Shown: positions 9,891-18,593, numbered from the stretch's first letter. The stretch: DNA of 64,000 nucleotides from Acidobacteriota bacterium (GCA_018268755.1 JAFDVW010000001.1:1-64000); one strand, 5' to 3'. Numbers and translations are program-made. The notes: generated by a model from the letters alone, not told the origin.

Positions 9891-10924
9891 GCGGAGTCCT
9901 TCTTTTCGTGGGTGAGGATCTGGGTCTTCCCGCTGGCAAAGACCAGAGTCAGTTCGTGCGAGAAGCGTTCCCGGTCATGGAGAATCTTTGTGCCGTCTGC
10001 TTCCTCTTCCTCCCAATGATCCGTGAATTTAACGGACTGCCAATGAGCAATGTGCCGGTCTCCACCTTCGCCAAAGACGCCGTTCAACATTCCGGCCGTG
10101 CAAAGCAATCCAACATGCCCTCCGTGCAGTGGCGTGAGCGGCCTGCCACGAACATCCCGCTGCTTCGGTAGAAGGACACGACTGGCCTGACGATACGCGG
10201 CAGAGTCCAACAACAAGTCTTCGACTTCATCGAGTGGGATTCCTGTGTGGACGAGCGTGACCGGGTCGGAAGCTGGAATTTCATAACGGATGGATGGCGC
10301 CGCTCCCAAAAGTTCAAGGTCGGGCTTCACGGCCAATTGTTCCAACCATCGGACGGACTCGAGTAAAGCCGAATCTCTGATGTGCTGGTGCCGCTTCCGC
10401 CGCACTCCCAGGACCGCAATTTGCTTGTATTGCACGCTGGCTGGTTCGGTAAGCCTATACGCCGACAACTCCGTAAAGTGTTCACTCAGCATCCGCGCGC
10501 ACACTCGCAACTGAGGCTGCGGAATGACAAATACCAGCACTCCTCCTGGCTTCAGCCAACGGTATGTGTGCTCCAGAAAGATCAGTTCCAGTCTCTGGTT
10601 ATTGGTGGCGCCGATTTCGAGATCATAGGGAGGATTGAGGTAAAGCAGAGAGAAGGCTTCTGCCGGACTGCGCACGTCGAAGGCGCTGGCCTGTATGGTT
10701 TCGATGCCCAGGCTTCGGGCCTGCTCAGTTCGATACGCATCGATTTCGATTCCGTAGCGACGCGCGGGCATTCCCTCCACTAAGCGAACCAATGCCACTC
10801 CATCTCCCGCGCATGGATCAAGTGCAGAGAAGTCGCAGTCCGTAACCAAACGATTCCTCAGGCGCTTAGCTTCCGGAACAGGCAATGGGAAAAATCCCAG
10901 CTTGGTCTTGCCGTGGGGTCTCAT
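9887..10924 (-). CDS. DUF6094-type N6 adenine DNA methyltransferase
   Basis: A 345-residue class I methyltransferase. Motif I is DPCAGDGVAL (about residues 36-45), followed by an acidic strand end (YGIEID) and the catalytic motif IV NPPY in LLYLNPPYDLEIG, which indicates N6-adenine (or N4-cytosine) modification. The start is ATG 10924, overlapping the stop of the small upstream gene as ATGA. It may protect the incoming ICE from restriction. No target-recognition domain or cognate restriction enzyme was recognised nearby, so an orphan methyltransferase is likely. Confidence 0.8.
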   Translation of the reverse strand: MRPHGKTKLGFFPLPVPEAKRLRNRLVTDCDFSALDPCAGDGVALVRLVEGMPARRYGIEIDAYRTEQARSLGIETIQASAFDVRSPAEAFSLLYLNPPYDLEIGATNNQRLELIFLEHTYRWLKPGGVLVFVIPQPQLRVCARMLSEHFTELSAYRLTEPASVQYKQIAVLGVRRKRHQHIRDSALLESVRWLEQLAVKPDLELLGAAPSIRYEIPASDPVTLVHTGIPLDEVEDLLLDSAAYRQASRVLLPKQRDVRGRPLTPLHGGHVGLLCTAGMLNGVFGEGGDRHIAHWQSVKFTDHWEEEEADGTKILHDRERFSHELTLVFASGKTQILTHEKKDSA

Positions 10925-11118
10925 CGCGTCTTGCCTCCAAGCGCCTGCTCGACCAGTTCGTCCACTCGATCGGAGCGGGACTCCTCGCGCACCGCGACAA
11001 ACGAGCACATCCCATTCACGGGAATCGGCCGCTCATCTTCGATTCGGTAGCCCCGTTCCACATGCTCTTGTTTACGTTGGTCGTACAGGTTGGCTCGTGT
11101 AGACACACGAATTCTCAT
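10921..11118 (-). CDS. Small hypothetical protein coupled to methyltransferase
   Basis: A 65-residue acidic/basic mixed protein ending in DRVDELVEQALGGKTR. ATG 11118 has GAAGTGAGGA just upstream. Its TGA overlaps the methyltransferase ATG, which argues that it is a real gene in that operon. An alternative GTG start lies 12 bases upstream. No family recognised. Confidence 0.6.
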   Translation of the reverse strand: MRIRVSTRANLYDQRKQEHVERGYRIEDERPIPVNGMCSFVAVREESRSDRVDELVEQALGGKTR

Positions 11119-11197
11119 GGTGATCCTCACTTCTATTTGGGGTTGGGCAATGGCCTTCGACTATGCGGAGTCGGCAGCGTGCCCCCGAAGAGTCGGG

Positions 11198-11488
11198 CTA
11201 GTATTCGGAAGGCAGAAGCAATGTGGTCACCGAACGGTCTGCTTCGGTGATGATCCAGAGGGTGGCGGTCTCCGTAACCGGATAGCTGCTCAGCAGGCGG
11301 AAGCCATGCTTGAGGCTCAACTCATTTTCAGTCTTGTCCTCTTGGCACAACTCTCCCTAGTCTCCTCGCAGATGTCGCGAGAGGAACTCGGAAGGTGATC
11401 GTTTGGCTTCCTCCAGCAATGCGAGCGCACCAGGTGTGGCGACAATTCGACCCAGAGAAAACAAAGGTGTAATTGGGGAAGAACTCAT
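11198..11488 (-). pseudogene. Plasmid/ICE small protein interrupted by an amber codon
   Basis: A 97-codon frame beginning MSSSPITPLFSLGRIVATPGALALLEEA and ending with VTETATLWIITEADRSVTTLLLPSEY, a pattern typical of a small plasmid/ICE protein family of unknown function. AAGGAG precedes ATG 11488. Codon 44 (11357-11359) is TAG where the family usually has Trp in RGDWGEL, so a single TGG to TAG change explains it. The rest of the frame is intact and conserved. It is either a very recent pseudogene, a read-through gene or a sequencing error. Confidence 0.65.
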
Positions 11489-11662
11489 GACTTCAGACTC
11501 CTTCGGATGGATTTGTTCTTAGTGGTGGGAGTGCTGCGACGCTGAACACAAGCGGTCTAGGTAGGAATCAGCTAAGGTTCGAGAACGGTCGGAAAAATTT
11601 TGGGGATGGAAGGGAAAATGAAGGGTACGGGAATTCGAGCCGCGCACGATCGTGGAGCGAGT

Positions 11663-11860
11663 TTACTTGTTGTGGCTAGTTCTTGAGAGGCCGCGAACCT
11701 TCCCAGGCGGCAACTTCACTACTTTGCCATTCCGTCCGATATACAGGGGTAGCCCGAGTCTGGCATGTTCAGCAATGACCTCGTCCACTGCCTCTTTGAG
11801 TGCCATCTCGGCTCGCTTCTCCATCGGCAGACGCAGAATGTTGTTCCGACTTCTTTTCAT
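11663..11860 (-). CDS. Small antitoxin-like protein paired with zeta-type ATPase remnant
   Basis: A 65-residue protein (LPMEKRAEMALKEAVDEVIAEHARLGLPLYIGRNGKVVKLPP). Its start overlaps the stop of the upstream zeta-like gene as ATGA, a layout seen in toxin-antitoxin style loci. The toxin-side gene is broken, so this partner may be a leftover. The antitoxin role is inferred from position only. Confidence 0.6.
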   Translation of the reverse strand: MKRSRNNILRLPMEKRAEMALKEAVDEVIAEHARLGLPLYIGRNGKVVKLPPGKVRGLSRTSHNK

Positions 11861-12433
11861 TGTTCACCGTAACGCGCGGTCAATCTTTGATATGTGCCAG
11901 CGCTCATTATACGTACCTTCGCGCCTTTCTTGAAGGCGACCGCAACCGGTGATGTACCTGTGTTGTCAAACAGATACCACGAATCAACGAGAGGTCGGTA
12001 CTCTCGGAAAAAGTTGCCGAGGGACCGATCAAACCGCCGGCGCACTACCGCCTCAGGGACATCATGCCCACCCTACAGCACACGATCTTTGATTCTGGAC
12101 AGCGTCACTTCGATACCCTCGACAAAAAGAAAGAACAGGTGAACTTTATAGCCTTTCGTCTTGAGCCGTTGGATCAAGCTCAAGTAGCTTCGACCCGAGA
12201 GAGTCGTCTCGAACCCGAAGGAAACACGCCGCCGCGAGAGGTGGTCTATTTCGCTGATCACCAGTCTGCCAGCACGAATCGCCGCAGCTTCCGGAGAAAA
12301 CGGAGACATTCCCTGTGCGATTAAGTCCGCGTTGACGAAGTTCTTGCAGTTGGCATACTTCGGGAGAAATTTGCGAGCGAACGTGGTTTTCCCACACCGT
12401 TCGGCCCGGCAATGATGCTGGGTAGAGGTCCAT
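11857..12433 (-). pseudogene. Zeta-toxin-like P-loop kinase, frameshifted and with amber codon
   Basis: Three frames together restore a zeta-toxin-like AAA/P-loop protein: GPNGVGK (Walker A), KFLPKYANCKNFVNADLIAQG, MSPFSPEAAAIRAGRLVI, FGFETTLSGRSYLSLIQRLK, then VVRRRFDRSLGNFFREYRPL. A one-base deletion in the A-run of Walker A (near 12390) shifts the frame. A TAG sits between DRVL and GGHDVPEA (near 12070), where the family usually has Gln. Zeta toxins phosphorylate UDP-N-acetylglucosamine, or nucleotide-type substrates in related families. This copy should be inactive. Confidence 0.65.
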
Positions 12434-12530
12434 GAAGTCTCCTATCGTGTCGAATCCCAGGCTTCACTGCCTCACTGCGCATTACGATCTTGAGCCGCCG
12501 GGGATCAAACGTCAACAGGAGCTCAAGAAA

Positions 12531-13535
12531 TCATTCCTTGGATCTTACTGCCGCTTCGAGCGCGGTAACGATCTCCTGGAGCGTCTTGAGATTGTCCACT
12601 TGATCGAGCGAACTCAGTCGCAACGATCCCAAAACCTTGGCGAACGTAGCCAGGCCCGCCTTCTCTCGCGCAGCTTCGGCTCGCCGTAATCCCCGTTCTG
12701 CTGCTTGCATGTGCGCCAAGACCTTTTCTTCGATCGCCTTGTCCTGAATCTCTTTCGGATTCCACACTCTGGCGATGCTCTTTAAGATCCCGCGATACAT
12801 GCGTTTGCCCAGGATCCTTTCCATGCCTTCAATCTCGTGCGAAACGTCTCCATCACCTCCGGCAGCCTGTCCACTGTGCCAGCCAATGGTAGTGTCTTCG
12901 CCGGCCGACTGAACGGATCGTTTTACCTCACTCACACAACGTGGTCGAAGCCCTTCTCGCCAGCCCGCAGGTGTCGCCCATCCCGCCAACTGCGGAACTG
13001 ACTTCGGTCGCTTCCGCTCGTCGAGGTCAACCCACGTTCCGCTGAAGTAGTAGAGATATCGTCCTAAGCCGAAACAGCTTGCACTCCTCTTGAAAGCTTG
13101 GGCTTCGGCTGAGGTTCCCGCGTTGGGGTTGTGAGCAAACTCTTCGCCTGTTGCTGAATGCGACCCTAAGCCGAAGATCGTCAACTCACACGTCACCAGA
13201 ACCTTGGCAACGATCTTCTGATCGCTGGTTCGCTCGAAATTCGCACTCGTGTGGATCGTGTATTTGCGGGTCCATCCTGCCGGCGTAAACAGCGCATTCA
13301 AACGATCGGTGTAGGCACGCTGGTCGGCGTAAGGTACAACCTGACCCCGGACGGGCTGTTGTCCCTTGGTCGTATTCATCACCCGCCACTCGATCTGCGA
13401 AGGATCAAACGGCACCTCAAGCGCCGCCACCAGTTCTTTGATCTGCTCGGCAGAGAACCGGGATCCCGGCGCAAGCATCGCCACAGTCGGGATGGATTCG
13501 GTCACATCTTGTGCATGGCCATTTGCGCCACTCAT
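12531..13535 (-). CDS. Rad52/Rad22-type single-strand annealing protein
   Basis: A 334-residue protein. Its first half has the Rad52-family fold signature seen in plasmid and phage annealing proteins: EVPFDPSQIEWRV, QVVPYADQRAYTDRLNALFTPAGWTRKY, then THSATGEE-like and ASCFGLGRYLY. The C-terminal third is helical and charged (ERGLRRAEAAREKAG). ATG 13535 has AAGGAG 6 bases upstream; the longer frame adds 11 residues without support. It likely anneals single strands during ICE recombination or replication, together with the SSB at 18.8 kb. No partner exonuclease was seen. Confidence 0.8.
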   Translation of the reverse strand: MSGANGHAQDVTESIPTVAMLAPGSRFSAEQIKELVAALEVPFDPSQIEWRVMNTTKGQQPVRGQVVPYADQRAYTDRLNALFTPAGWTRKYTIHTSANFERTSDQKIVAKVLVTCELTIFGLGSHSATGEEFAHNPNAGTSAEAQAFKRSASCFGLGRYLYYFSGTWVDLDERKRPKSVPQLAGWATPAGWREGLRPRCVSEVKRSVQSAGEDTTIGWHSGQAAGGDGDVSHEIEGMERILGKRMYRGILKSIARVWNPKEIQDKAIEEKVLAHMQAAERGLRRAEAAREKAGLATFAKVLGSLRLSSLDQVDNLKTLQEIVTALEAAVRSKE

Positions 13536-13705
13536 ACTCGCTCCTTCTTGGTTGTTCCGCATCCTCACTGGGTCGAGATGCGTGCATCCTGTTATTAGCT
13601 AATGGAAAAGGCTGATTTTTGTCCGCTTACCAAGCAGGACGAAACTGAATGCCTTGAGGACTTCACGGAACAGACGAAGGAGACGCCAGGGGTGGGGGGA
13701 GTTGG

Positions 13706-14227
13706 TTATTCTTCGGGCGGTGTGAACTCGTCGTATTCGCCGAGTTCTTCCGATTGGCGAGCAATGCGTTCCATAGCTTTGCGACGCGACTGCGTTAAGT
13801 CCTTCAAATCGCTGCTCCGGCCTAGCGCCTCTTTGTTTGTCATTAGGTCGTTCAGGGAAATGAAATGCACCGGAACGCCAAACATGGTGCTAGCAACTCG
13901 CTTCTCCCACGCAGTGGAGAATTCGACTCCGGTGATCTCTGTCAGGATGTCAATCCGCACAGGCGCAACACCGATTTGATAGACAACCTGTTTGTCAGCG
14001 AAGGTTTCCGCTGAAACCCGATCATGCTCGAGAGGGGCGCCAAACTTCTTGAGGGCGTCCACAACACGGGCTGAATTTTGCGGCGAGTTGTGGATCCAAA
14101 CGTCGAGATCTTTGGTGTAGCGAGGCTCTCCATACTTCATGACCGCGAAGCCGCCCACAATCAAATACTCAACCTGAGATTCGTTTAAGAGTTGTAACAG
14201 TTCTTTGTAGTGTGGGTCTTCTGCCAT
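13706..14227 (-). CDS. Nucleotidyltransferase (DUF6036/AbiEii-like)
   Basis: A 173-residue nucleotidyltransferase-fold protein. It carries the GG helix-turn (LIVGGFAVMKYG) and the DLD metal-binding pair (YTKDLDVWI, about residues 38-43), followed by VRIDILTEITGVEF. Such proteins occur as toxin components of type IV-like toxin-antitoxin or abortive-infection pairs. It overlaps by 59 bases the small gene at 14169-14381, which is probably its partner. The C-terminal tail is acidic. Confidence 0.75.
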   Translation of the reverse strand: MAEDPHYKELLQLLNESQVEYLIVGGFAVMKYGEPRYTKDLDVWIHNSPQNSARVVDALKKFGAPLEHDRVSAETFADKQVVYQIGVAPVRIDILTEITGVEFSTAWEKRVASTMFGVPVHFISLNDLMTNKEALGRSSDLKDLTQSRRKAMERIARQSEELGEYDEFTPPEE

Positions 14228-14381
14228 GGTGCATTTCCTCGGCTAACTCCACCAACTCCCAGGCCGCGGCAAAGATGGCCTCATCTCCCTGCGCCTGCCA
14301 GAACTCAATGTCAAATGAACGGTCCGGGAACCCGTTTTCCACAAGCCGTGTCTTCCATACCGGATCTTGAGCAAGGCCCAT
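14169..14381 (-). CDS. Small partner protein of the nucleotidyltransferase
   Basis: A 70-residue protein with a core, FDIEFWQAQGDEAIFAAAWELVELAEEMHHGRR, of a type commonly found directly upstream of DUF6036-like nucleotidyltransferases. Its 3' end overlaps the nucleotidyltransferase gene by 59 bases in another frame. It may be an antitoxin or regulatory subunit; function not shown. Confidence 0.55.
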   Translation of the reverse strand: MGLAQDPVWKTRLVENGFPDRSFDIEFWQAQGDEAIFAAAWELVELAEEMHHGRRPTLQRTVTTLKRISG

Positions 14382-14453
14382 ATACCCTCACCAGATCGAT
14401 TCTGAACATTATCAGGATATCAGGTTGCAACGCCCAATTTGTCCGCAAAGGGA

Positions 14454-15281
14454 TTAATCAACCTTGCTCCCAGAGACATCAACCTCTCGGTGCATTTCCT
14501 TAGGAACCATGGGTTTCCTGCGCAAACGGTCCCAACCCTTTGGATCTACACGCAAAGCGTGCACACTGCCAATACCCGAGAGATTCATAAAAGCCCCGTG
14601 ATACGAGACTGTTCCATAGCGAAACAGCCGTGCGAGGAGGGCCAGAGCGTGGTTTGCCAAAGTCGGATTGACGAAGGGTTCCTGTCGGTCGAGAGCCTCC
14701 GCCGCACTGCAACTGGGAAGGTCATCCGCAATGGAATCAGCCTCAACAACTTCGGGAAAAAGTTCGGCGACTGTGCGCAACCGGAGCCGGTGGCGCCGGT
14801 TGCGTCGGTTCAGCGGCTCCCCCAGCACAAATTGCCCGCTGTCAGCGTTGTTGCCGAGATCCAGCCAGTAAGCCACTTCACTCCAATCCTGGGCGCACTT
14901 CGTTATGGATGCGCGCGCCTGCCGCGTATCTACGCAGCCGATCACGATGTCTACTCCATCAAACCTGCGTTGCGGGTCGAGCCGATCCGGTACTCCTTGC
15001 CAGTCCAGGCCCCAGAACATATTCAGCCGGTTGGCCAGAACCACAGATTTATAGAGACCAATCTCAGATTGACTGAACGGCTGGCGGACACAGTTGGTGG
15101 GAGAGATCACATCGGGATCGAGCAACGTGACGTAAATTCCTTCCGGATGACCGTATGCCAGTAACGCTTGGTGCAGGTACGGTAATCCCGCTGCAATCGC
15201 GCTCCCGTTGCCCCCGCAGCCCACAACCAGCACGCGCACTCTCTGCTTCAGTAATTCGGGATGAATCTGGTGGGTTTCCAT
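14454..15281 (-). CDS. PRTRC system ThiF family protein
   Basis: A 275-residue E1/ThiF-fold protein. Nucleotide-binding glycines are at the N-terminus (VLVVGCGGNGSAIAAGL), followed by LLDPDVISPTNCVRQPFSQSEIG (adenylate site with Arg) and DIVIGCVDTRQAR. It is the ThiF-like component of the PRTRC (ParB-Related, ThiF-Related Cassette) system of plasmids and ICEs. ATG 15281 has GAAGGA upstream and lies 4 bases beyond the protein B stop. It presumably adenylates a small substrate, possibly PRTRC protein C by analogy with ThiF/ThiS; the actual reaction is unknown. Confidence 0.88.
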   Translation of the reverse strand: METHQIHPELLKQRVRVLVVGCGGNGSAIAAGLPYLHQALLAYGHPEGIYVTLLDPDVISPTNCVRQPFSQSEIGLYKSVVLANRLNMFWGLDWQGVPDRLDPQRRFDGVDIVIGCVDTRQARASITKCAQDWSEVAYWLDLGNNADSGQFVLGEPLNRRNRRHRLRLRTVAELFPEVVEADSIADDLPSCSAAEALDRQEPFVNPTLANHALALLARLFRYGTVSYHGAFMNLSGIGSVHALRVDPKGWDRLRRKPMVPKEMHREVDVSGSKVD

Positions 15282-15285
15282 GGCT

Positions 15286-15999
15286 TCATCCTTCACCTCT
15301 TCTTTCCACGAATTCCTGAAGAGTCTGTCTGCTCTCAGCCAGGAACTTCACAGGGAACGTGCGCTTTCGTCCCGTGAGGCTCGACCACAGACCGACAAAG
15401 CCACTGGGATGTGTCGTCAGCCGAACTGCCCCACTCGGATGCGTGAATTCGCTGGCGAAATAGCTGTTCTCCCAAGCCGACAGCGAGGTTACGCCTGTCT
15501 CGTCTGGAACGCGCATACTCCCGAGACAGACATGGCCGTGCGCATCAGTGTTCCAGTAGGGAGCGTTGTAGAGGCGGGAATGGCCATTGGGTCGGCAATT
15601 CGCGGCGAGCGCGCGCACGAACAATTCCCGTCCTTGGATCATGAAGACCAGAGCGGGGTGGGGATACATCTTCCCGTTCAGCACCTTGGTTTCTGTATTC
15701 CCATCGCCGAAGAACATCAATCGCCGTCGCGCCCGGCTCCACCAGGCGATCAGATCCGGCGTCCGCGCCAGCACATGTTCTGGCAAGACTTCTGCTGCCA
15801 TGCTTGCCCCCAAGCCGTTGGCGAGTGTTTCGAGAAACCCTGTCGTCACAGACTGCCCGGCGGTTAAGTACGGCGCCTGATTCGGCCGATGCTTCACTTC
15901 GTGTAACGTGGCGAAGGCCCGCGTGCCATCCTGGTAGAGCAGAACTGCCTGCTTGAGCGCGAAAGTCCGGTTATCTCCGATTCTTATGTGAGTGTTCAT
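15286..15999 (-). CDS. PRTRC system protein B
   Basis: A 237-residue protein recognised by its PRTRC protein B blocks: KQAVLLYQDG, PDLIAWWSRARRRLMFFG, HPALVFMIQGRELFVRAL, and LYNAPYWNTDAHGHVCLGSMRVP. The latter resembles an E2-like/UBC-related region containing a Cys (HVCLGS). Its start overlaps the stop of protein F as ATGA. In the PRTRC cassette it sits between F and ThiF, as here. Biochemical role unknown; an E2-like partner of the ThiF protein is an inference from the HVC motif. Confidence 0.85.
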   Translation of the reverse strand: MNTHIRIGDNRTFALKQAVLLYQDGTRAFATLHEVKHRPNQAPYLTAGQSVTTGFLETLANGLGASMAAEVLPEHVLARTPDLIAWWSRARRRLMFFGDGNTETKVLNGKMYPHPALVFMIQGRELFVRALAANCRPNGHSRLYNAPYWNTDAHGHVCLGSMRVPDETGVTSLSAWENSYFASEFTHPSGAVRLTTHPSGFVGLWSSLTGRKRTFPVKFLAESRQTLQEFVERRGEG

Positions 16000-17096
16000 G
16001 GCTGACCCTCGCGGGTAATCACGCCATCATCATTTCCGGGCATCAGGTCGATGAGACGGCTTGTCGCGGCCAATGTCTCGCACGCGACTCCCAGGATTCG
16101 GAAGCCCTGGCGCACATTCGACGGGTTCGAAAGCTGGAGAGGGATGATCAGGTTCGGATGCGGCGTCGTCTCCATAGCGGTTTGAGCCTCATCATCAAAG
16201 CACGCCACCACGGCATCTCCCTGCGTGAATGCAGCAAGAAGACAGGGCAGTGGCGGATTGGCATCCATCAACTGCTCTCCCATATCTTCGGTAAAGTCCG
16301 GCCGCTTGGCCCGACTTGAGACCCGGCACAACTCCAGCAGACCTTGGATCAAAGCCTGCACCTCCGGGTCTCGGATGCCTCTGGCCAGTTCTTTCAGCCC
16401 GCGAAAACTCAATGCAGGTTCTTTCAAACCCGGGGGGGTACATCCTTCAATGTCCGGGACCTCGTACTGTTCGCGGTCCTCGTCGCCCTCGTACCACTCC
16501 CGCAGCATGTCCACGCGCTCTTCCGCGTCGTGATAGTCGTAAACTCGGACCCATCGGTTGAGTGATCCCGCAAAGTGCATGAAGAAGGTTGATGGAAGGC
16601 GTGGATGCACGGTTTCCAGCAATTCAAGGGTTGGTTTCAGAAGCACAAATGCAGCGCCGTCTGGATCGAGGATCAGGTAAAGCGTTCCCTCTGGCCCTCG
16701 CTGGTCTGAGTAATCCACCAGGCGGTCACTCAGGGTGAGATCAAGGTCAAATCGCCGATCAATTGCCGCCGCGCCGTGATCGCGCATCCACCGCTGAAGA
16801 CTCAGAGACAAACACTTGGTCGCATCTCTGCCACTTTTTTCCCAGTCATCTTCGGTGGCGATGTTCGATCTCACCAAAATCTCGGCCAAGGCCAGCACTT
16901 CGCGGTCATCCGACAAGAAACGGTGTTCGACCGGCATCGTCTCCAAGCTCGGCAAGACAAGTTCACAACGCGGGGCAATCAGCAGGTTGGTGGCAGGACT
17001 CCTGCGGGTGTTGGAAGGCGCTTCCCGCCGTGCCAACGCAAGCATCGCTCTATTGCTCTCGCGAGCAAAGCCGAGGCCATCTGTAAGTCCGAACAT
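15996..17096 (-). CDS. PRTRC system protein F
   Basis: A 366-residue soluble protein in the position of PRTRC protein F (upstream of B and ThiF). It has blocks such as HPRLPSTFFMHFAGSLNRWVRVYDYHDAEERV and DMLREWYEGDEDREQYEVPD. GGGAGG lies 8 bases before ATG 17096. Its stop overlaps the B start. Function unknown. Confidence 0.82.
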   Translation of the reverse strand: MFGLTDGLGFARESNRAMLALARREAPSNTRRSPATNLLIAPRCELVLPSLETMPVEHRFLSDDREVLALAEILVRSNIATEDDWEKSGRDATKCLSLSLQRWMRDHGAAAIDRRFDLDLTLSDRLVDYSDQRGPEGTLYLILDPDGAAFVLLKPTLELLETVHPRLPSTFFMHFAGSLNRWVRVYDYHDAEERVDMLREWYEGDEDREQYEVPDIEGCTPPGLKEPALSFRGLKELARGIRDPEVQALIQGLLELCRVSSRAKRPDFTEDMGEQLMDANPPLPCLLAAFTQGDAVVACFDDEAQTAMETTPHPNLIIPLQLSNPSNVRQGFRILGVACETLAATSRLIDLMPGNDDGVITREGQP

Positions 17097-17221
17097 TGGA
17101 GAAACCTCCCGAGGGTGGTCTCAAGGCGCGAGTTTTGTACCGCCTTCAGTCTCAGTAGCTCGTTGAGGATCTTCACTTTGGGTTCAGGCGCGGGGCAATT
17201 CGCGCCGAAGTTTGTTTGCAT
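16979..17221 (-). CDS. Possible small ORF upstream of PRTRC F
   Basis: An 80-codon frame (MQTNFGANCPAPEPKVKILNELLRLKAVQ...) with GAGG 9 bases before the ATG. Its first 40 residues look protein-like, but its last 39 codons lie inside the PRTRC F gene in another frame. It could be a real small gene of the PRTRC cassette with a random tail, or a spurious frame. Confidence 0.3.
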   Translation of the reverse strand: MQTNFGANCPAPEPKVKILNELLRLKAVQNSRLETTLGRFLQCSDLQMASALLARAIERCLRWHGGKRLPTPAGVLPPTC

Positions 17222-17435
17222 GATGCTTGCCTCTTATGGTCAGCGACGGTCGACGGGCGGGGTTACGTCGAAGATCGCTTGGAGTATGCTCAAGGTGAAG
17301 GCGAGACTGGCTTCCTTCCTCCGGCATTCGAGCCGCGCCTAACGCCACGGATCAGTCTCGTCTTGAGGGGGCCGGGCCGCCGCCCGCGACCTAGATGGTT
17401 TCGCGGAAGGCGGCCCGTTAATTTGGAGGCAGAAG

Positions 17436-17915
17436 TTGCAGCCACCGTTCCAATCCAAACAGGAAGTCATCATCAACGCGCCTTTGGCAGCGGTGTGGTC
17501 GTTCAGCATGGACCTCACGAAGATCCCGGAGTTCCATCCTCGCGTAGTCAAGGTTGATCTTCTTTCTGGGAAGTCCCTTCGCGAGCCAGGCGCGTCCTAC
17601 CGCTGTCATCTTTCGGGCGGGAAGCACTCGTGCATCGAGAAGGACATCGAAATTATCCCGCTGCAGAAGATCGTCACTGTGTTGCCGGAGGACACATTCG
17701 ATATCAGCAAGATTCTCAGCGATTACAGGGTGGAAACGACGTTCCAAACGCTCGGCCATCGGTCAACCAGGGTGGAAATCAGTCACTATTACTCGACGAC
17801 AACCCTGAAAGCCAAGCTCCTCAACTTGATCGCAAAACGAAAGATCGCGCGCGAGACCCAGAAAACATTGAATTCTGCCAAAGCCACGATAGAGGCTGCC
17901 TGCCGGGCGGTATAG
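17436..17915 (+). CDS. SRPBCC (START-like) family protein
   Basis: A 159-residue protein with the START/SRPBCC beginning VIINAPLAAVWSFSMDLTKIPEFHP and the later SDYRVETTFQTLGHRSTRVEISHYY. The family forms a hydrophobic cavity for lipids or polyketides. The start is TTG 17436, supported by TTGGAGG 6 bases upstream. It lies on the plus strand, interrupting the minus-strand PRTRC cassette between C and F, so it is probably inserted cargo. The C-terminus is basic (NLIAKRKIARETQKT). Confidence 0.75.
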   Translation: MQPPFQSKQEVIINAPLAAVWSFSMDLTKIPEFHPRVVKVDLLSGKSLREPGASYRCHLSGGKHSCIEKDIEIIPLQKIVTVLPEDTFDISKILSDYRVETTFQTLGHRSTRVEISHYYSTTTLKAKLLNLIAKRKIARETQKTLNSAKATIEAACRAV

Positions 17916-17937
17916 GTGTTAACGCCCTGCCTTCCCG

Positions 17938-18144
17938 CTACCCCTTTGTTCCGATCGCTCGTACGAAGCTGTATTGCAGGCGATCTCCAGCAGCTTCCGG
18001 GCCGGTGATAGCAGCTGTTGCCAGTTCGGGATACTGATGGCTGTAGATAGCTTTTACCTCTTCGGGTGTCATTCTTGGATCTGGGTCCGGAAGCTTCATG
18101 CCGTTGTATGTAAAGCTGCGGTCCAACACCTTGGCGTCAATCAT
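17938..18144 (-). CDS. PRTRC system protein C
   Basis: A 68-residue protein matching PRTRC C: RSFTYNGMKLPDPDPRMTPEEVKAIYSHQYPELATAAITGPE. The size and fold expectation are close to a ubiquitin-like or ThiS-like small protein, but its C-terminus (IGTKG) has only one terminal Gly, not Gly-Gly. ATG overlaps the stop of protein E by 4 bases. Confidence 0.85.
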   Translation of the reverse strand: MIDAKVLDRSFTYNGMKLPDPDPRMTPEEVKAIYSHQYPELATAAITGPEAAGDRLQYSFVRAIGTKG

Positions 18145-18593
18145 GGCGTCGTTGTTCCTCCTTCTTCGTTCGCCGTAGGAGCCGGTTCCGTGCTTTGCGG
18201 CTGCGTGGCGAAAAGACTGGGCGTTGTCTCGGCGTCGGCTCCACTCGGCCGCACAGGTTCTTCATGCTTATTAGCCGGATCGGGTTTCGGAGCCGGCTGC
18301 GTCGTCTTCGCCTTCTGGCGAGCGGCTTTCGCTGCCGCGTCCATCTCTGCTTGTGCCTCGGCCAGCGTGTTGCGCAACTCCACGTGAGAGTGCACAAAAC
18401 TGGCGAGATGGCCGCCGAGTTCCGCATCCAGCTCCTCGGCTGAGCCGGTAAAGGTAAGAGGGGTGGTCAAAGCCTCTTGTTCTCCTTCTTTCGCTTTCGT
18501 GGGTATGAGGTTAACCTTCAGCTTTCCGTCAATGCTGGCGACGGTGATGAGCACGGTTCGATCTTTCAGCAATGGAACGAGTTCGACAAACAC
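18141..18593 (-). CDS. PRTRC system protein E
   Basis: A 150-residue protein. The N-terminal conserved part (MFVELVPLLKDRTVLITVASIDGKLKVNLIPTK) is followed by a helical segment (HSHVELRNTLAEAQAEMDAAAKAARQKAK) and a low-complexity Pro/Thr/Glu tail. This is the usual layout of PRTRC E, the first gene of the cassette here. Its function is unknown. Confidence 0.85.
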   Translation of the reverse strand: MFVELVPLLKDRTVLITVASIDGKLKVNLIPTKAKEGEQEALTTPLTFTGSAEELDAELGGHLASFVHSHVELRNTLAEAQAEMDAAAKAARQKAKTTQPAPKPDPANKHEEPVRPSGADAETTPSLFATQPQSTEPAPTANEEGGTTTP

